Assembly: GCF_019511345.1 (NCBI RefSeq) | Contig: NZ_JAEUAK010000001.1 | Coordinates: 496,001 to 560,000 of the forward strand | Direction of reading: 5' to 3' | DNA from: Rhizobium mesosinicum | GTDB taxonomy: Bacteria; Pseudomonadota; Alphaproteobacteria; Rhizobiales; Rhizobiaceae | Length of the DNA: 64,000 nucleotides | In this document: positions 35,066 to 44,744 of the stretch, piece by piece | Numbering within the stretch: position 1 is the stretch's first letter | How the letters are laid out: every line of letters begins with the position of its first letter | Notes under the pieces: model-generated | What the model was told of the DNA's origin: nothing | Seen by the model: the letters and a program-made list of their open reading frames with translations, nothing else | Databases searched by the model: none | Program-made: the position numbers and the translations under genes

Positions 35066-36139
35066 ATGGATCCGAACTCATCTCAAAGGGCCTCCGTTAC
35101 GGTGGCCGATGTCGCACGCAAGGCAGGCGTCTCGAAGGCGACGGCTGCGCGTGTGCTGGGGGGATACGGAACCGTCAGCGACAGGGTGCGCGACGCCGTC
35201 ACGGTCGCTGCCCGCGCGCTCGATTACAGGCCCAACGAGCTTGCTCGAAGCATGACGACTGGGCGCTCCGGCACGATCGGCGTCGTGGTGGGCGATATCG
35301 AGAATCCATTCTTCAGCCTCGCGGTACGCGGTATCACCGACATCGCACGGCAAGCCGGCTTTACCGTCATCCTCATCAATTCCGGCGAAGACGTTTCCGC
35401 TGAAAAAGCCGCCATCCGCACGCTGGTTGCCAAGCGCGTAGACGGTTTGATCGTTTCGCCGGCCAAGGAAAGCGATGTCGAACACTTGCGTGAAGCAGCC
35501 CGCTCCGGCCGACCTCTCGCTTTACTTGACCGCGGCAGCGAAGCCTTCGAGGTCGACACGGTGATCGCCGACGACCGGCACGCGGCGGCGGGGATCACAC
35601 GCCAGCTTATCGAACTTGGCCACCGCCGGATCGCCTATATCACCGCATGCGATACACCGGATCGTGTTTTCCACACGCCGAACGACATCAATACCGGCTC
35701 GGTGCGGCGGCGCGTCGAGGGCTTCCTCGATACATGCCGGGAGGCCGGACTTCCTGCGATGGAGCGGTGGGTTTACATGGGCGCGGTGACGCCCGAGCAA
35801 ACACGCCAGATCGCAAAGCGCATGCTTGAGGGAAAGAATCGCCCGACGGCGGTCATCGCCTCGGACAGCGTGATTGGGCTGGAGATATTCAAGACGAGCC
35901 GGCTGATCGGGCTCGCAATCCCGCAGGAGCTTTCCCTTATCTCCTTCCATGACGCCGATTGGACGGCCGTCACATCCCCACCCGTGACGGTGGTGCGTCA
36001 GCCCGTATATCAGCTGGGCGAAACGGCTGCAAAGCTGCTCGTCGAGCGTCTGAACGGCAATGACACGGCTCCGCGCAAGGTCGTCCTGCGGACCGAAGTC
36101 GTCGAACGCGCGTCCGTTGCGAGGCTGCTCGAAGATTGA
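35066..36139 (+). CDS. LacI-family transcriptional regulator
   Basis: A 357-residue repressor-type protein. The HTH is at residues 11-35 (VTVADVARKAGVSKATAARV), followed by the hinge helix LDYRPNELARSM, and a periplasmic-binding-protein-like core (IGVVVGDIENPFFSLAVRGI, VDGLIVSPAKES, HRRIAYITACD, SLISFHDADWTAVTSPPVTV). ATG 35066 follows TAAGG by nine bases. The core is in the LacI/PurR group, which here would sense a substrate of the divergent transporter-oxidase-hydrolase cluster. The twin palindromes upstream should serve both cluster control and autoregulation. Confidence 0.88.
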   Translation: MDPNSSQRASVTVADVARKAGVSKATAARVLGGYGTVSDRVRDAVTVAARALDYRPNELARSMTTGRSGTIGVVVGDIENPFFSLAVRGITDIARQAGFTVILINSGEDVSAEKAAIRTLVAKRVDGLIVSPAKESDVEHLREAARSGRPLALLDRGSEAFEVDTVIADDRHAAAGITRQLIELGHRRIAYITACDTPDRVFHTPNDINTGSVRRRVEGFLDTCREAGLPAMERWVYMGAVTPEQTRQIAKRMLEGKNRPTAVIASDSVIGLEIFKTSRLIGLAIPQELSLISFHDADWTAVTSPPVTVVRQPVYQLGETAAKLLVERLNGNDTAPRKVVLRTEVVERASVARLLED

Positions 36140-36226
36140 TGCGAGCAGCTCATCATCGTTCGTCCAAGGGTACCGGCAAACAGTGGTGCCGAAATCCAAG
36201 CGTAATCACAAAGCGCCATCGGCTCT

Positions 36227-36694
36227 TTACGGAATGGATATATCAACCCATTTGGAGAATGTCGCCGCCTGGCCGAAATCCTGCCCTTCTCCGTTTCGCA
36301 GCTGCCATACTATTCCGTCTTCCATCCAAAAGCGGCTCCCTGATTTCGTAACCCGCAAGCCGCGATAGCCGATCATGAAGCCGTTTTGCGCCACCGCGTC
36401 GAGCAACGCTTGTCGCTCTGACCGTTCACTCGGGCCGGCGGACAGCCGGGACTGCAGCTTTACGAATTCGCTCCAGCTATAGCCGAACCGCCTCTGTGCT
36501 GCGCCATTGGCATAGACAAAGACGGGATCGGGCGCGGTATTATGTGCAAGGACCACAAACGAGGCATCGCCGTAGAGCCACTCCGGCCCCCGATCCCTGG
36601 GGAGAAGGTCTCGGCCGACAAGGCGCCGGAAGCTCCCAGTGAGAAGTTCAAAGAATTCGGGATCGTTCGGGTTCAATTCGCCGTTGAACTGCAT
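36227..36694 (-). CDS. MEKHLA/PAS-like domain protein
   Basis: A 155-residue protein matching the bacterial MEKHLA domain, a PAS-related fold: VLAHNTAPDPVFVYANGAAQ, FGYSWSEFVKLQSRLSAGPS and YRGLRVTKSGSRFWMEDGIV. No output domain is attached. ATG 36694 has GGAGAAGGA just upstream. The next gene upstream on the same strand (GNAT) ends 98 bp away. Function is unknown; homologues are found singly in many proteobacteria. Confidence 0.72.
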   Translation of the reverse strand: MQFNGELNPNDPEFFELLTGSFRRLVGRDLLPRDRGPEWLYGDASFVVLAHNTAPDPVFVYANGAAQRRFGYSWSEFVKLQSRLSAGPSERSERQALLDAVAQNGFMIGYRGLRVTKSGSRFWMEDGIVWQLRNGEGQDFGQAATFSKWVDISIP

Positions 36695-36791
36695 CTCATT
36701 TCCTTCTCCAGTGGCGGCCACTTCACGAACCTGATCCGATCTAGTCACGGGATATGGCATCGATGCGGCAATCCGCACCGATGCGAACAGC

Positions 36792-37592
36792 TTAATTCGG
36801 CAGCAGGTAGTTCTTGCGGACATAAGATGGCTTGAAGCCGGCCTTCGTCAGGTTGGCAAAGGAGATATTCGGTTGATCTTCCCGAGGTTGGACCGTCTCC
36901 ACCGCAAAGAGAGAGACGCCCTGTGCGAGGCCCTCGTTCAATCGAGCATTGATCAGCGCCTTTTGCGCACCGCGGTTCCGGTACTCAGCAGATGTCGTTC
37001 CGCCGCCTAACCAGGCGTATCCGTCTTCAATGAACATAGCCCCGGTTCCGATCGCCGTGCCTTCCAATTCCGCAATGAAGCAGGCCCAGCCTTTCTTGCC
37101 GATCAGGCATGACCACAGCGGCTCAAGCTCGGCCGGGAAACCAAAGCCTGCACACGTCAGCTTGCCAAAAATCGGCGCGTCATCGATACCGGCCAGGCGG
37201 GCGCGTACAGGCCCTTCGATTGGAAGCGGAGCGGATGGGGCAGGCCGTGTGAGTTTTACCCAGGCACCGTTTTCGACCAGCCCCTGATCCAGTATCCAGC
37301 CACGCAGCTCATTGGCGGCAGAGGTTTCGCGGATCTGGACATGCCGCCTGCCTGTTTTGGTCTTCATCCATTCAAATGCGAGATTGAGTTCGTCTCTTTC
37401 ATTCAAAGCAAGAATGCGATTGAGCCCGACGGCAGGCGCCGTGGGCAGCGAAATGGCGCAGCCGGTGCCCACCGGCATGCAGGTAAATTCGACGCTGTCT
37501 TTAAATGGCTGCGGCGTAATCCTGGCCATATCAACGAAAGCCTTGGCCTCGATCACTTCTTCCCAGGCAATTCTGTCCTCTGAAATGCTCAA
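36792..37592 (-). CDS. GNAT-family N-acetyltransferase
   Basis: A 266-residue protein with one clear C-terminal GNAT domain. ACFIAELEGTAIGTGAMFIE forms the central strands and AWLGGGTTSAEYRNRGAQKA contains the acetyl-CoA pyrophosphate loop (R-N-R-G-A). The N-terminal 130 residues look like a second, degenerate GNAT-type or substrate domain. The reading frame begins with TTG at 37592, preceded by AGAGGAA at a good distance; no ATG is available before residue 22. Substrate unknown. It may be cotranscribed with the MEKHLA gene. Confidence 0.72.
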   Translation of the reverse strand: MSISEDRIAWEEVIEAKAFVDMARITPQPFKDSVEFTCMPVGTGCAISLPTAPAVGLNRILALNERDELNLAFEWMKTKTGRRHVQIRETSAANELRGWILDQGLVENGAWVKLTRPAPSAPLPIEGPVRARLAGIDDAPIFGKLTCAGFGFPAELEPLWSCLIGKKGWACFIAELEGTAIGTGAMFIEDGYAWLGGGTTSAEYRNRGAQKALINARLNEGLAQGVSLFAVETVQPREDQPNISFANLTKAGFKPSYVRKNYLLPN

Positions 37593-37819
37593 TTTAGTTC
37601 CTCTTCCAAATGACGGGCCACGCCAGCCGCTGCGCAGCCCTGGCGGATTTTCCCGTCCCCTTCAGGAGCGCTATCGCAGGCGTCGAGATAGCCCGCATCG
37701 CACCCACCAATATAGTCTGCTGCTGGTTAAAAGAGGTTAAGAGCAACCATGGAGAGTGTAGCCAGGTTGTTCGATTGCGCTGCAGACGGCTGCGGCAATC
37801 GTCGCGCGCTCGTCGTCCG

Positions 37820-38743
37820 TCAGAAATAGATCGACATGACCAGATCCTGGTCGAAATCACCAAAGCCCTTGCCGAAAAGGTTCATACCACCTGGATTGTC
37901 GGCCTTTTCGTCGATGCCGATGCGGAAGCGGATCGAGTGATGGTCGGGGATACCGAGCGAGGCGATGGTCTGGGTCGAGACCATGGCGCCGTCGATCCAG
38001 GTGCCGGTCTCGTCGATCGTCCAGGTCTTAAGCTTGCCATATTGCGAGCCCGACAGCTTCCACCAGGAGGGCGAATACATGCCGCGGCGATCGCCGTAAT
38101 CACCGGGCGAGGTCCAGTGCCCTGCCTTGATGCCATTAACCCAGATGGAAATGTCGGACGGCCAGTTGGCATTCGTGGCCGGCGTCTCGGAACTCAGCTC
38201 GGCCGAGAATTCCACCTTGCGGATTTTCTTGCCGGAAACCTTGGCATTGTTGGGAAACTTGTATTCGACATAACCGCGGGTGAACCACAGCAATGCCGCC
38301 TGCATGCGCTGCGGATCGAGGAACACCTCCTGCACATCGAGCATGCCGATGACGTTGTTGACAGAACAGAGGCCGCAAGGCGCCCCCACGTCGAATTCCG
38401 TGAAGAGACCGATCGGCATGCTGACTGTCACCACATCCTCGCTCGCCCTGGTACCATTGGTATCGAAACGGATCAGGATTTCGTCATAGATGCTGGAGCA
38501 GACCTTCTGATTCCCCTTCGTCGCCTTCATCGTCTGGGTCTGGATGAGACCGGCCTGCTCGAGCGACTTCAGATTGGTTGCCGTTGTCGATTGCGGCAAA
38601 CGCATCTGCGCCGCAATGTCATTGACATTCAGCGGCCCCTTCTGGCGCAGCAGGTTGAGGATTTCGATACGCGTCGGAGAACCGAGAGCCTGGACAACGT
38701 CAACGTCCCTCATCGGATCGACCGTTAGAAGTTTCGTCTCCAT
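37820..38743 (-). CDS. ArsR-type winged-helix regulator with a large C-terminal domain
   Basis: A 307-residue protein. Residues 10-85 are an ArsR-like winged helix (LGSPTRIEILNLLRQKGPLN, then IAAQMRLPQSTTATNLKSLE). The remaining 220 residues form a second domain without a familiar motif apart from CGLC near 133-136 and a Trp-rich beta segment (WVNGIKAGHWTSPGDYGDRR). That segment resembles a carbohydrate-recognising beta-sandwich. It is the last gene on the arabinoside operon strand, 164 bp after the distal permease gene. A sugar-responsive repressor of that operon is the simplest reading. Alternatively it has its own promoter. Confidence 0.72.
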   Translation of the reverse strand: METKLLTVDPMRDVDVVQALGSPTRIEILNLLRQKGPLNVNDIAAQMRLPQSTTATNLKSLEQAGLIQTQTMKATKGNQKVCSSIYDEILIRFDTNGTRASEDVVTVSMPIGLFTEFDVGAPCGLCSVNNVIGMLDVQEVFLDPQRMQAALLWFTRGYVEYKFPNNAKVSGKKIRKVEFSAELSSETPATNANWPSDISIWVNGIKAGHWTSPGDYGDRRGMYSPSWWKLSGSQYGKLKTWTIDETGTWIDGAMVSTQTIASLGIPDHHSIRFRIGIDEKADNPGGMNLFGKGFGDFDQDLVMSIYF

Positions 38744-38830
38744 ACCGTAATACTGGTTCTCCAGTCTTTCTTGCTCGTTTCAGCTGATATCACGGCGTCG
38801 TGTCCCATGTCGCCGCCCTTTTTCATGAGC

Positions 38831-38867
38831 GCCGGTCCGCGCCTCGGGAGAGCTTTCGCGGACCGGC
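38831..38867 (-). repeat. Hairpin between the distal permease gene and the ArsR-type gene
   Basis: GCCGGTCCGCG (38831-38841) and CGCGGACCGGC (38857-38867) form a perfect 11-bp stem with a 15-base loop. No T-run follows on either strand, so it more likely stabilises or attenuates the transcript than ends it cleanly. It lies 41 bp after the permease stop. Confidence 0.55.
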
Positions 38868-38907
38868 AGGGCCTTCTCACCTCGGCCCGGAAGCAAGTCT
38901 CTCATCA

Positions 38908-39732
38908 TTATCCCTTGATGCCCGATGACAGCATGAGGGCCTGCGTTACGCGTTTCTGGAACAAGAGATAAGCAACGGCGACCGGCATGGCAGCGAGGAT
39001 GGCAACTGCCATATCGCGCGCGTATTTGACGCCGAATGCGTCTCTCGTCTGAGTAATGCCGACGGTGATCGTCATCATATCGTCGGAGTTGGTCACGAGG
39101 AACGGCCAGAGGAAGGCGTTCCACGCCATGATGTAGGTGATGATGGCAAGCGCCGTGGTAATCCCCCAGTTCAGCGGCAGATAGAGCTTGAACAGGATCT
39201 GGAATTCGCCGCAGCCGTCGAGCTTGGCCGCCTCGCGCAGCTCCTTCGGCACGGAATCGAAGAACTGTTTGTAAACGATGACGACCACGGGAACGATCAG
39301 CTGCGGCAGGATGATCCCGCCCCAGCTATTGATCAAATTCAGCGTGTGCATCAGCACGAACTGCGAAATCACCAGCGCCTGCGAGGGCACCATGAAGCTT
39401 GCCAGAATGATGCCGTAGAGAAGCTTGCGGCCGGGAAAGACGATTTGCGACAGCGCATACGCGCACATGACGCTGATCAAGATGACGACAACGGTCACGG
39501 TCACCGAGGTGACGATTGAGTTTAGATACCACGTCGAAAGCTTCGTCTCGAAGAGCGCGTAATAATAGGCCGAGAAATTGAAGACGTCAGGGAAAAGGGT
39601 CGTCTTGTTGACTACATCCTGTTCCGGCTTGATGGATGTCACAATCGCCCAATAGATCGGGAAAGCCCAGGTGCAGGCGATCAGCAGCGTGAGGATCAGA
39701 AGTAGCGCGTTGCCGAGTGTCTTGCCGGGCAT
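38908..39732 (-). CDS. Carbohydrate ABC transporter permease, MalG-type
   Basis: A 274-residue inner-membrane protein with six predicted helices, starting with LLILTLLIACTWAFPIYWAI. The EAA coupling loop reads ELREAAKLDGCGEFQILFKL. MalG-type proteins end with a short cytoplasmic tail, here LMLSSGIKG. It is the distal permease of the arabinoside importer; its ATG lies one base after the MalF-type gene stop, which implies coupling. Confidence 0.88.
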   Translation of the reverse strand: MPGKTLGNALLLILTLLIACTWAFPIYWAIVTSIKPEQDVVNKTTLFPDVFNFSAYYYALFETKLSTWYLNSIVTSVTVTVVVILISVMCAYALSQIVFPGRKLLYGIILASFMVPSQALVISQFVLMHTLNLINSWGGIILPQLIVPVVVIVYKQFFDSVPKELREAAKLDGCGEFQILFKLYLPLNWGITTALAIITYIMAWNAFLWPFLVTNSDDMMTITVGITQTRDAFGVKYARDMAVAILAAMPVAVAYLLFQKRVTQALMLSSGIKG

Positions 39733-39733
39733 A

Positions 39734-40612
39734 TCAGCGCTCCCTCACACGCAGGAGCTGATACTGCAGCACCGAGACGACGACGATGATGACGAACAGG
39801 ATAACCGCGACTGCAGAGCCGAGACCGCCATGGTTCGATCGGAAGGCCTCGCGATAGACAAGCTGCAAGAGCACATAGGTGGAATTGAAAGGCCCGCCTT
39901 CGGTCAACAGATAGACCTGATCGAAGATCTTGAGCTGCAGGATGAGCTGCAATGTGAGCACCAGTGCGGTCACCGGCCAGATCAGCGGCCAGGTGATGCG
40001 CTTGAAACATTGCCAGCGTGTCGCGCCGTCAAGCATCGCGGCCTCGTAATAGTCATGGGGAATGTTGCGCAGGCCGGCGATGAAGAGCAGCAGGTTGAAG
40101 CCGTTGGTCCACCAAACGGTCACGAGCGCCACCATCGGCATCGCCCAGATCGGATCGCGGAAGACACTGATCCGTGAGCCGGTGAAGGCTTCGATGATGA
40201 ACTGCGCGATTCCGAACTGCTGGTCGAGAACCCATTTCCAGATCTGGGTTACGACGGAAACCGGAAGAATATAGGGGATGAAAAAGAGCACGAGCACCAG
40301 GCTCTGCATCCAGCCTTTCAGACGCACGACCATCAGCGCCAGCCCAAGGCCGATCAGCGTGTTCGGGATGACCGTCAGCACAACAAAATAGCCGGTGTTC
40401 CAGACCGAGGTATAGAAGAGCTTTTGATGGAAGAGCCTCACATAATTGTCGAAGCCCACCCATTTTCCTTCGCCGACGAGCGGTGCGTCGGTGAAGCTCA
40501 AGGCGAACATTTTGTAGACCGGATAGGCAAAGACGATCGCATAGGCGATTAGGAACGGTGCGATCATGACAATCGCCGTCAGCGTCTTGCGCCGCTTTTC
40601 AGTGTTGACCAC
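39734..40612 (-). CDS. Carbohydrate ABC transporter permease, MalF-type
   Basis: A 292-residue permease with six helices beginning TAIVMIAPFLIAYAIVFAYP. The EAA loop is DYYEAAMLDGATRWQCFKRI, a close fit to the CUT1 sugar importer family. It starts with GTG at 40612, preceded by GGAGA. It forms the heterodimeric channel with the product of 38908. Confidence 0.88.
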   Translation of the reverse strand: MVNTEKRRKTLTAIVMIAPFLIAYAIVFAYPVYKMFALSFTDAPLVGEGKWVGFDNYVRLFHQKLFYTSVWNTGYFVVLTVIPNTLIGLGLALMVVRLKGWMQSLVLVLFFIPYILPVSVVTQIWKWVLDQQFGIAQFIIEAFTGSRISVFRDPIWAMPMVALVTVWWTNGFNLLLFIAGLRNIPHDYYEAAMLDGATRWQCFKRITWPLIWPVTALVLTLQLILQLKIFDQVYLLTEGGPFNSTYVLLQLVYREAFRSNHGGLGSAVAVILFVIIVVVSVLQYQLLRVRER

Positions 40613-40668
40613 AGATCATCTCCCTGGACGAAGGGGGCTGGCCGGAGCAATCTCCGGCCAGCCTCTTC

Positions 40669-41937
40669 TTATTGCTGGCTCTGCAGCTCTTCTCGCATCT
40701 GATCGATCGCATCTTCAGGATCGAGCTGGCCGTTGAGTGCGGGAACCACGAAGTTCTGGGTTGCCTCGTAGATCGGGCCGGCAACACCTGCGAGCTTGGA
40801 GACCGGGTCGAAGACGGCGGTATCGGCAAGTTTCGCGTAGGTGGCGTTCGGCTGCATTTCCTTAAATTCCTTGCTGTCCGTCACCGGCTTGTAAGCGGGG
40901 ATGTGGCCGGCACTTGCCCAGGAAATGGAGTGCTCGTTCATCCAGGCGATGACCTGCAGCACGGCCTTCAGCTTTTCAGGCGTGATCGGCTTGCTCTCGC
41001 TGTTTGGAACGGCGAAGGAATGCGAGTCCGCCCAGGTGGCCTGCGTTCCCAAAAGGTTGGGGATTTCGATGGCGCCCCATTCGAAGCCGAGCTCACCCTT
41101 CTTGGCGAGGTCGGTCATCGTCGGCACTTCCCAGACGCCGTTGACATGCATCGCAGCCTTACCCGAGGTGAAGAGCGCGATTGAGGCCTCATAGGAAATC
41201 AGCTTCGGCGAATAGCCTGACGAAACCCAGTTCGCCATGGTCTGCAGCGCCTTCACACCGGCATCCCCCGGCAGGATCTGGTCGCCGTCGATGAACTTGG
41301 CCCCCTGCTGAGAGAGCAGGGTATAGAAGACGCGCCACATGGAGCCGCCTTCATCCGTGTGCAGCGACAGCGGATATTCCACCTTGCCGGTCGCCTTGAT
41401 CTTGTCGAGCGCGGCATTGAAATTGTCGAGACCGTCGAGACCCTTCGGCAGACCATCGTCACCGAGCAAGCCTGCTTCCTTCAGGATAGTCTTGTTGTAG
41501 TAGAGAACGATGGAATGGACATCGAAAGGAATGCCGTAGACCTTGTTGTCGAAGGTCGCCTGCTTCCAGGCCGCATCGACATAGTTCTCCTTCTTGATCC
41601 CAGCGGAAGCGAGTTCCTCATCCGTGAAGGGGCGCAGAATGCCGGTTGGAACGGCCAGCGGATAGCGCGACATGTGATAGGTCATGATGTCGGGCTGCTG
41701 GCCGACGGCAGCAGAGGTTTGCACCTTGGTGTAAAAGGGCACGCCCCATTCGAGCGTCGTGGCATTGATCTTGATATCAGGATGGGTATCGTTGAATTCC
41801 TTGATGAGCGCCTTCATGCGAACGCCGTCGCCGCCGCTCAAAAAATCCCACCAGGTAATGTCAGTCTGTGCGAATGCGGCTGCCGAGGGCAGCAATGCGA
41901 TGGCCGCCGAAACGGCGAGTTTTACAAGTCTTCTCAC
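40669..41937 (-). CDS. Carbohydrate ABC transporter periplasmic binding protein
   Basis: A 422-residue CUT1-type binding protein. The signal peptide covers about residues 1-23 (LAVSAAIALLPSAAAFA). The mature part opens with ITWWDFLSGGDGVRMKALIK and contains GIPFDVHSIVLYYNKTIL and GKAAMHVNGVWEVP, typical family 1 ligand-lobe segments. It starts with GTG at 41937 after GAGGAGG. Arabino-oligosaccharides are the expected cargo from the neighbouring intracellular arabinofuranosidase; this is context-based. Confidence 0.87.
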   Translation of the reverse strand: MRRLVKLAVSAAIALLPSAAAFAQTDITWWDFLSGGDGVRMKALIKEFNDTHPDIKINATTLEWGVPFYTKVQTSAAVGQQPDIMTYHMSRYPLAVPTGILRPFTDEELASAGIKKENYVDAAWKQATFDNKVYGIPFDVHSIVLYYNKTILKEAGLLGDDGLPKGLDGLDNFNAALDKIKATGKVEYPLSLHTDEGGSMWRVFYTLLSQQGAKFIDGDQILPGDAGVKALQTMANWVSSGYSPKLISYEASIALFTSGKAAMHVNGVWEVPTMTDLAKKGELGFEWGAIEIPNLLGTQATWADSHSFAVPNSESKPITPEKLKAVLQVIAWMNEHSISWASAGHIPAYKPVTDSKEFKEMQPNATYAKLADTAVFDPVSKLAGVAGPIYEATQNFVVPALNGQLDPEDAIDQMREELQSQQ

Positions 41938-42068
41938 GTTTGTTCCTCCTCTAAAGCATGGATTGGGCCACCCCGGTGGCTTCTCTCGCGAACCTCCTCC
42001 AAAGGCGCGCGATCACGTCTCCTGCATTCCTTCCCGGTTTCCGGATTTCAGCTCCGGACCCCGTTCAA

Positions 42069-43154
42069 TCAGCTGAGCCTCCTGCCTTCGGCATCGAAAG
42101 CCAGCATTTCAGGCACTCTCAGAGAGAGGCTGATCTTCTCCTTCGGCTGAGGCCTGCTTTCGCGGCACTCGACCGTCATCTCCGCATTGGTTGCGGTCAG
42201 CACGTGAAGATAGCCGGTGCCGCCAAGCTCCTCGGTAAACTCGGCGGTGACAGGCAGCGTCAAGCCTCCGTCGCCAGCGCCAAGCCCGATATGCTCGGGC
42301 CGGACGCCGACATTGATGGCTGAGCCTTGAGCGACTGGCGTGCGCGTCGGCAGCTCGAAAACCTGGCCCGGCGCGTCATCGAGCTCGATGCGGGCAGAGC
42401 CCTGTCCGGCGCCGATGACTTTGCCCTTCAGGAAGTTCATGCCCGGCGATCCGATGAAACCGGCGACGAACATGTTTTGCGGATCGCGATAGAGCTCCAG
42501 GGGTGCGCCGACCTGCTGGACGATGCCCTCCTTCAAGACGACGATCTTGTCGGCAAGCGTCATCGCCTCGACCTGGTCATGCGTGACATAGACCATGGTG
42601 GCTCCGATCTGCCGGTGCAGGCGGGCGATCTCCATGCGCATCTTCACGCGCAATTCGGCATCGAGGTTGGAAAGCGGCTCATCGAACAGGAAGACGCGCG
42701 GCTCACGCACGATGGCGCGGCCGATCGCCACGCGCTGGCGCTGGCCGCCGGACAGCTGGCTCGGCTTATGCTGAAGATAATCGCCAAGGCGAAGGATATC
42801 GGCGGCCGCCTTCACCTTCTGCTGGATCTCCGCCTTCGGACGCTTGGCGATCGACAAGCTGAACGCCATGTTCTCGAAGACGGAAAGATGGGGATAGAGC
42901 GCGTAGGACTGGAAAACCATGGCGACGCCGCGCTTCGATGCCTCCCTGTGCGTGACATCTTCATTCTCAATGCTGATCTGTCCGCCGCTCGTTTCCTCGA
43001 GCCCCGCAATCATCCTTAACAGTGTCGATTTTCCGCAGCCGGAAGGGCCGACGAAAACGGCAAATTCACCCTGGTTGATCTCGATATCGACGCCGTGGAT
43101 GACCGAAAAGGACCCGAACGACTTCCTGACGTCAGTCAGTTTTATTCCAGACAT
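42069..43154 (-). CDS. Sugar ABC transporter ATP-binding protein, UgpC/MsmK-type
   Basis: A 361-residue ATPase with Walker A GPSGCGKS, Q loop VFQSYALYPHLS, signature LSGGQRQRV, Walker B VFLFDEPLS and H loop VTHDQVEAM. Residues 240-361 form the TOBE-type regulatory domain common to MalK and UgpC proteins (VGVRPEHIGLG). ATG 43154 is chosen with GGGAGG just before it; the frame opens at 43205. It is the second gene of the arabinoside operon. Confidence 0.9.
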   Translation of the reverse strand: MSGIKLTDVRKSFGSFSVIHGVDIEINQGEFAVFVGPSGCGKSTLLRMIAGLEETSGGQISIENEDVTHREASKRGVAMVFQSYALYPHLSVFENMAFSLSIAKRPKAEIQQKVKAAADILRLGDYLQHKPSQLSGGQRQRVAIGRAIVREPRVFLFDEPLSNLDAELRVKMRMEIARLHRQIGATMVYVTHDQVEAMTLADKIVVLKEGIVQQVGAPLELYRDPQNMFVAGFIGSPGMNFLKGKVIGAGQGSARIELDDAPGQVFELPTRTPVAQGSAINVGVRPEHIGLGAGDGGLTLPVTAEFTEELGGTGYLHVLTATNAEMTVECRESRPQPKEKISLSLRVPEMLAFDAEGRRLS

Positions 43155-43216
43155 ATATCCTCCCGATAGGCACTCCAGACGGGGCAGCCTCCTCCGCTGC
43201 CCCAATGGCCATCAGC

Positions 43217-44737
43217 TCACGCCGAAGCGACGGAAAGCAGGATGAAATGATAGGACTTCGCCGGCAACGATCCGGTGAGCCTGCCCTCATCTGTGACCTG
43301 GAGGCCGGATCCTGCCGTCGGCACGATACGGTTCTGATCCTCGACGGAGTTGCGGGCCTTCAGGTCCTCGCCCGCCATCGTGTGATGCTGGACGATCTTC
43401 GCGCCCTTGAAACCCTGCAGGGCGACATCGAGATCGATCGCCTCGTCAAGGCTGCGGTTGATCGCAAAGAGCGCGATGCTCTTGCCATCCTCCTGCAGCA
43501 CCGCCGAGAGATCGAGATAAGGAACGTCCTGCGCTACATCGCAATCATAGGTCGGGCCGGAGGCCGAAACCGTCAGCGCCGTGCCGCGGCCGTATTTCGA
43601 TGCGAACTGCAGCGGATAGTAGATCGACTGGCGCCAGGCCGGGCCTCCGGCCTTGGTCAGGATCGGAGCAATAACGTTGACGAGCTGCGCCATGCAGGCG
43701 ATCTTGACGCGGTCGGAGCGGCGGATGAAGACATTGATCAGCGAGGCGACGAAGATCGCATCCTCGAGATTGTAGAGCTCTTCGAGCAGCGGCGGCGCTT
43801 CCGGCCAGTCCCAGTTCTTGTAGCGCTGATCGTCTTCCTTGCGGTCGTGATACCAGACGTTCCATTCGTCGAAGCAGATCTTCACGTCACGCTTGGAGCG
43901 CTTCTTCGCCTTGATGTAATCGATGACGCCGCCGATCGTGACGATGTAGCGATCGAGCTCGATCGCCTTGGCGTAGTAATTCAGCGTGTCGTTTTCCTCG
44001 TTGCCGAAATATTTGTGCAGCGAGATGTAATCGACGCTGTCATAGCTCGCATCGAGAACCTGTGCCTCCCATTCGGGGTAGGTCTTCATCTTGTCGTTCG
44101 ACGAGCCGCAGACCACGGTTTCGAGCGTCTTGTCGAAATATTTGAAGGCCTTGCTGACTTCATTGGCAAGCAGCCCATATTCCGTCGCGGTCTTATGACC
44201 AACCTGCCAAGGACCGTCCATCTCGTTGCCGAGGCACCAGATACGGACATTGTGCGGGTCCTTGTATCCGTGCTTGGCGCGCAGGTCGCTCCAGTAGGTG
44301 CCGCCCGGATGGTTGCAATATTCCAGGAAATTGCGGGCGTCGTTCAGGCCACGCGAACCGAGGTTCATGGCGAGCATCATCTCGGTCTTGGCGAGTTTCG
44401 ACCAGTCGGCGAATTCGTTGACGCCCATCTGGTTGGTCTCACGGGTCCGCCAGGCAAGATCGAGACGCGTCGGACGCTGGTCGCGTGGACCGATGCCGTC
44501 TTCCCAATGATACGCCGAAACAAAATTGCCGCCCGGATAACGCACAATCGGCATATCGAGATCACGCACCATATCAAGAACGTCGGTACGGAATCCGTCC
44601 TTATCAGCTTTTTCGTGACCCGGCTCATAAATACCGGTGTAAACAGCACGACCCATATGCTCCAGGAAGGAGCCGTAGACGCGCTTATCGACGGTCGAGA
44701 TGGTGAATTCCCTATTCAGGGTCGCCTTAGCCCGCAT
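43217..44737 (-). CDS. Alpha-L-arabinofuranosidase, glycoside hydrolase family 51
   Basis: A 506-residue cytoplasmic enzyme without a signal peptide. Retaining-mechanism residues are visible: acid/base Glu172 in WCLGNEMDGPW and nucleophile Glu291 in KICFDEWNVW. The substrate-binding YPGGNFVSAYHWEDGIGP segment is intact. It removes terminal arabinofuranosyl groups from imported oligosaccharides. ATG 44737 follows GAGGAA. It is the first gene of the operon that continues with the ATPase, binding protein, two permeases and the ArsR-type regulator. Confidence 0.92.
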   Translation of the reverse strand: MRAKATLNREFTISTVDKRVYGSFLEHMGRAVYTGIYEPGHEKADKDGFRTDVLDMVRDLDMPIVRYPGGNFVSAYHWEDGIGPRDQRPTRLDLAWRTRETNQMGVNEFADWSKLAKTEMMLAMNLGSRGLNDARNFLEYCNHPGGTYWSDLRAKHGYKDPHNVRIWCLGNEMDGPWQVGHKTATEYGLLANEVSKAFKYFDKTLETVVCGSSNDKMKTYPEWEAQVLDASYDSVDYISLHKYFGNEENDTLNYYAKAIELDRYIVTIGGVIDYIKAKKRSKRDVKICFDEWNVWYHDRKEDDQRYKNWDWPEAPPLLEELYNLEDAIFVASLINVFIRRSDRVKIACMAQLVNVIAPILTKAGGPAWRQSIYYPLQFASKYGRGTALTVSASGPTYDCDVAQDVPYLDLSAVLQEDGKSIALFAINRSLDEAIDLDVALQGFKGAKIVQHHTMAGEDLKARNSVEDQNRIVPTAGSGLQVTDEGRLTGSLPAKSYHFILLSVASA

Positions 44738-44744
44738 TGATGTT

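Noticed and set aside
43205..44740. A 511-codon open frame on the plus strand
   Set aside because: It is the exact antisense of the GH51 arabinofuranosidase gene, whose catalytic motifs are intact; GC-rich codon bias leaves the opposite strand open.
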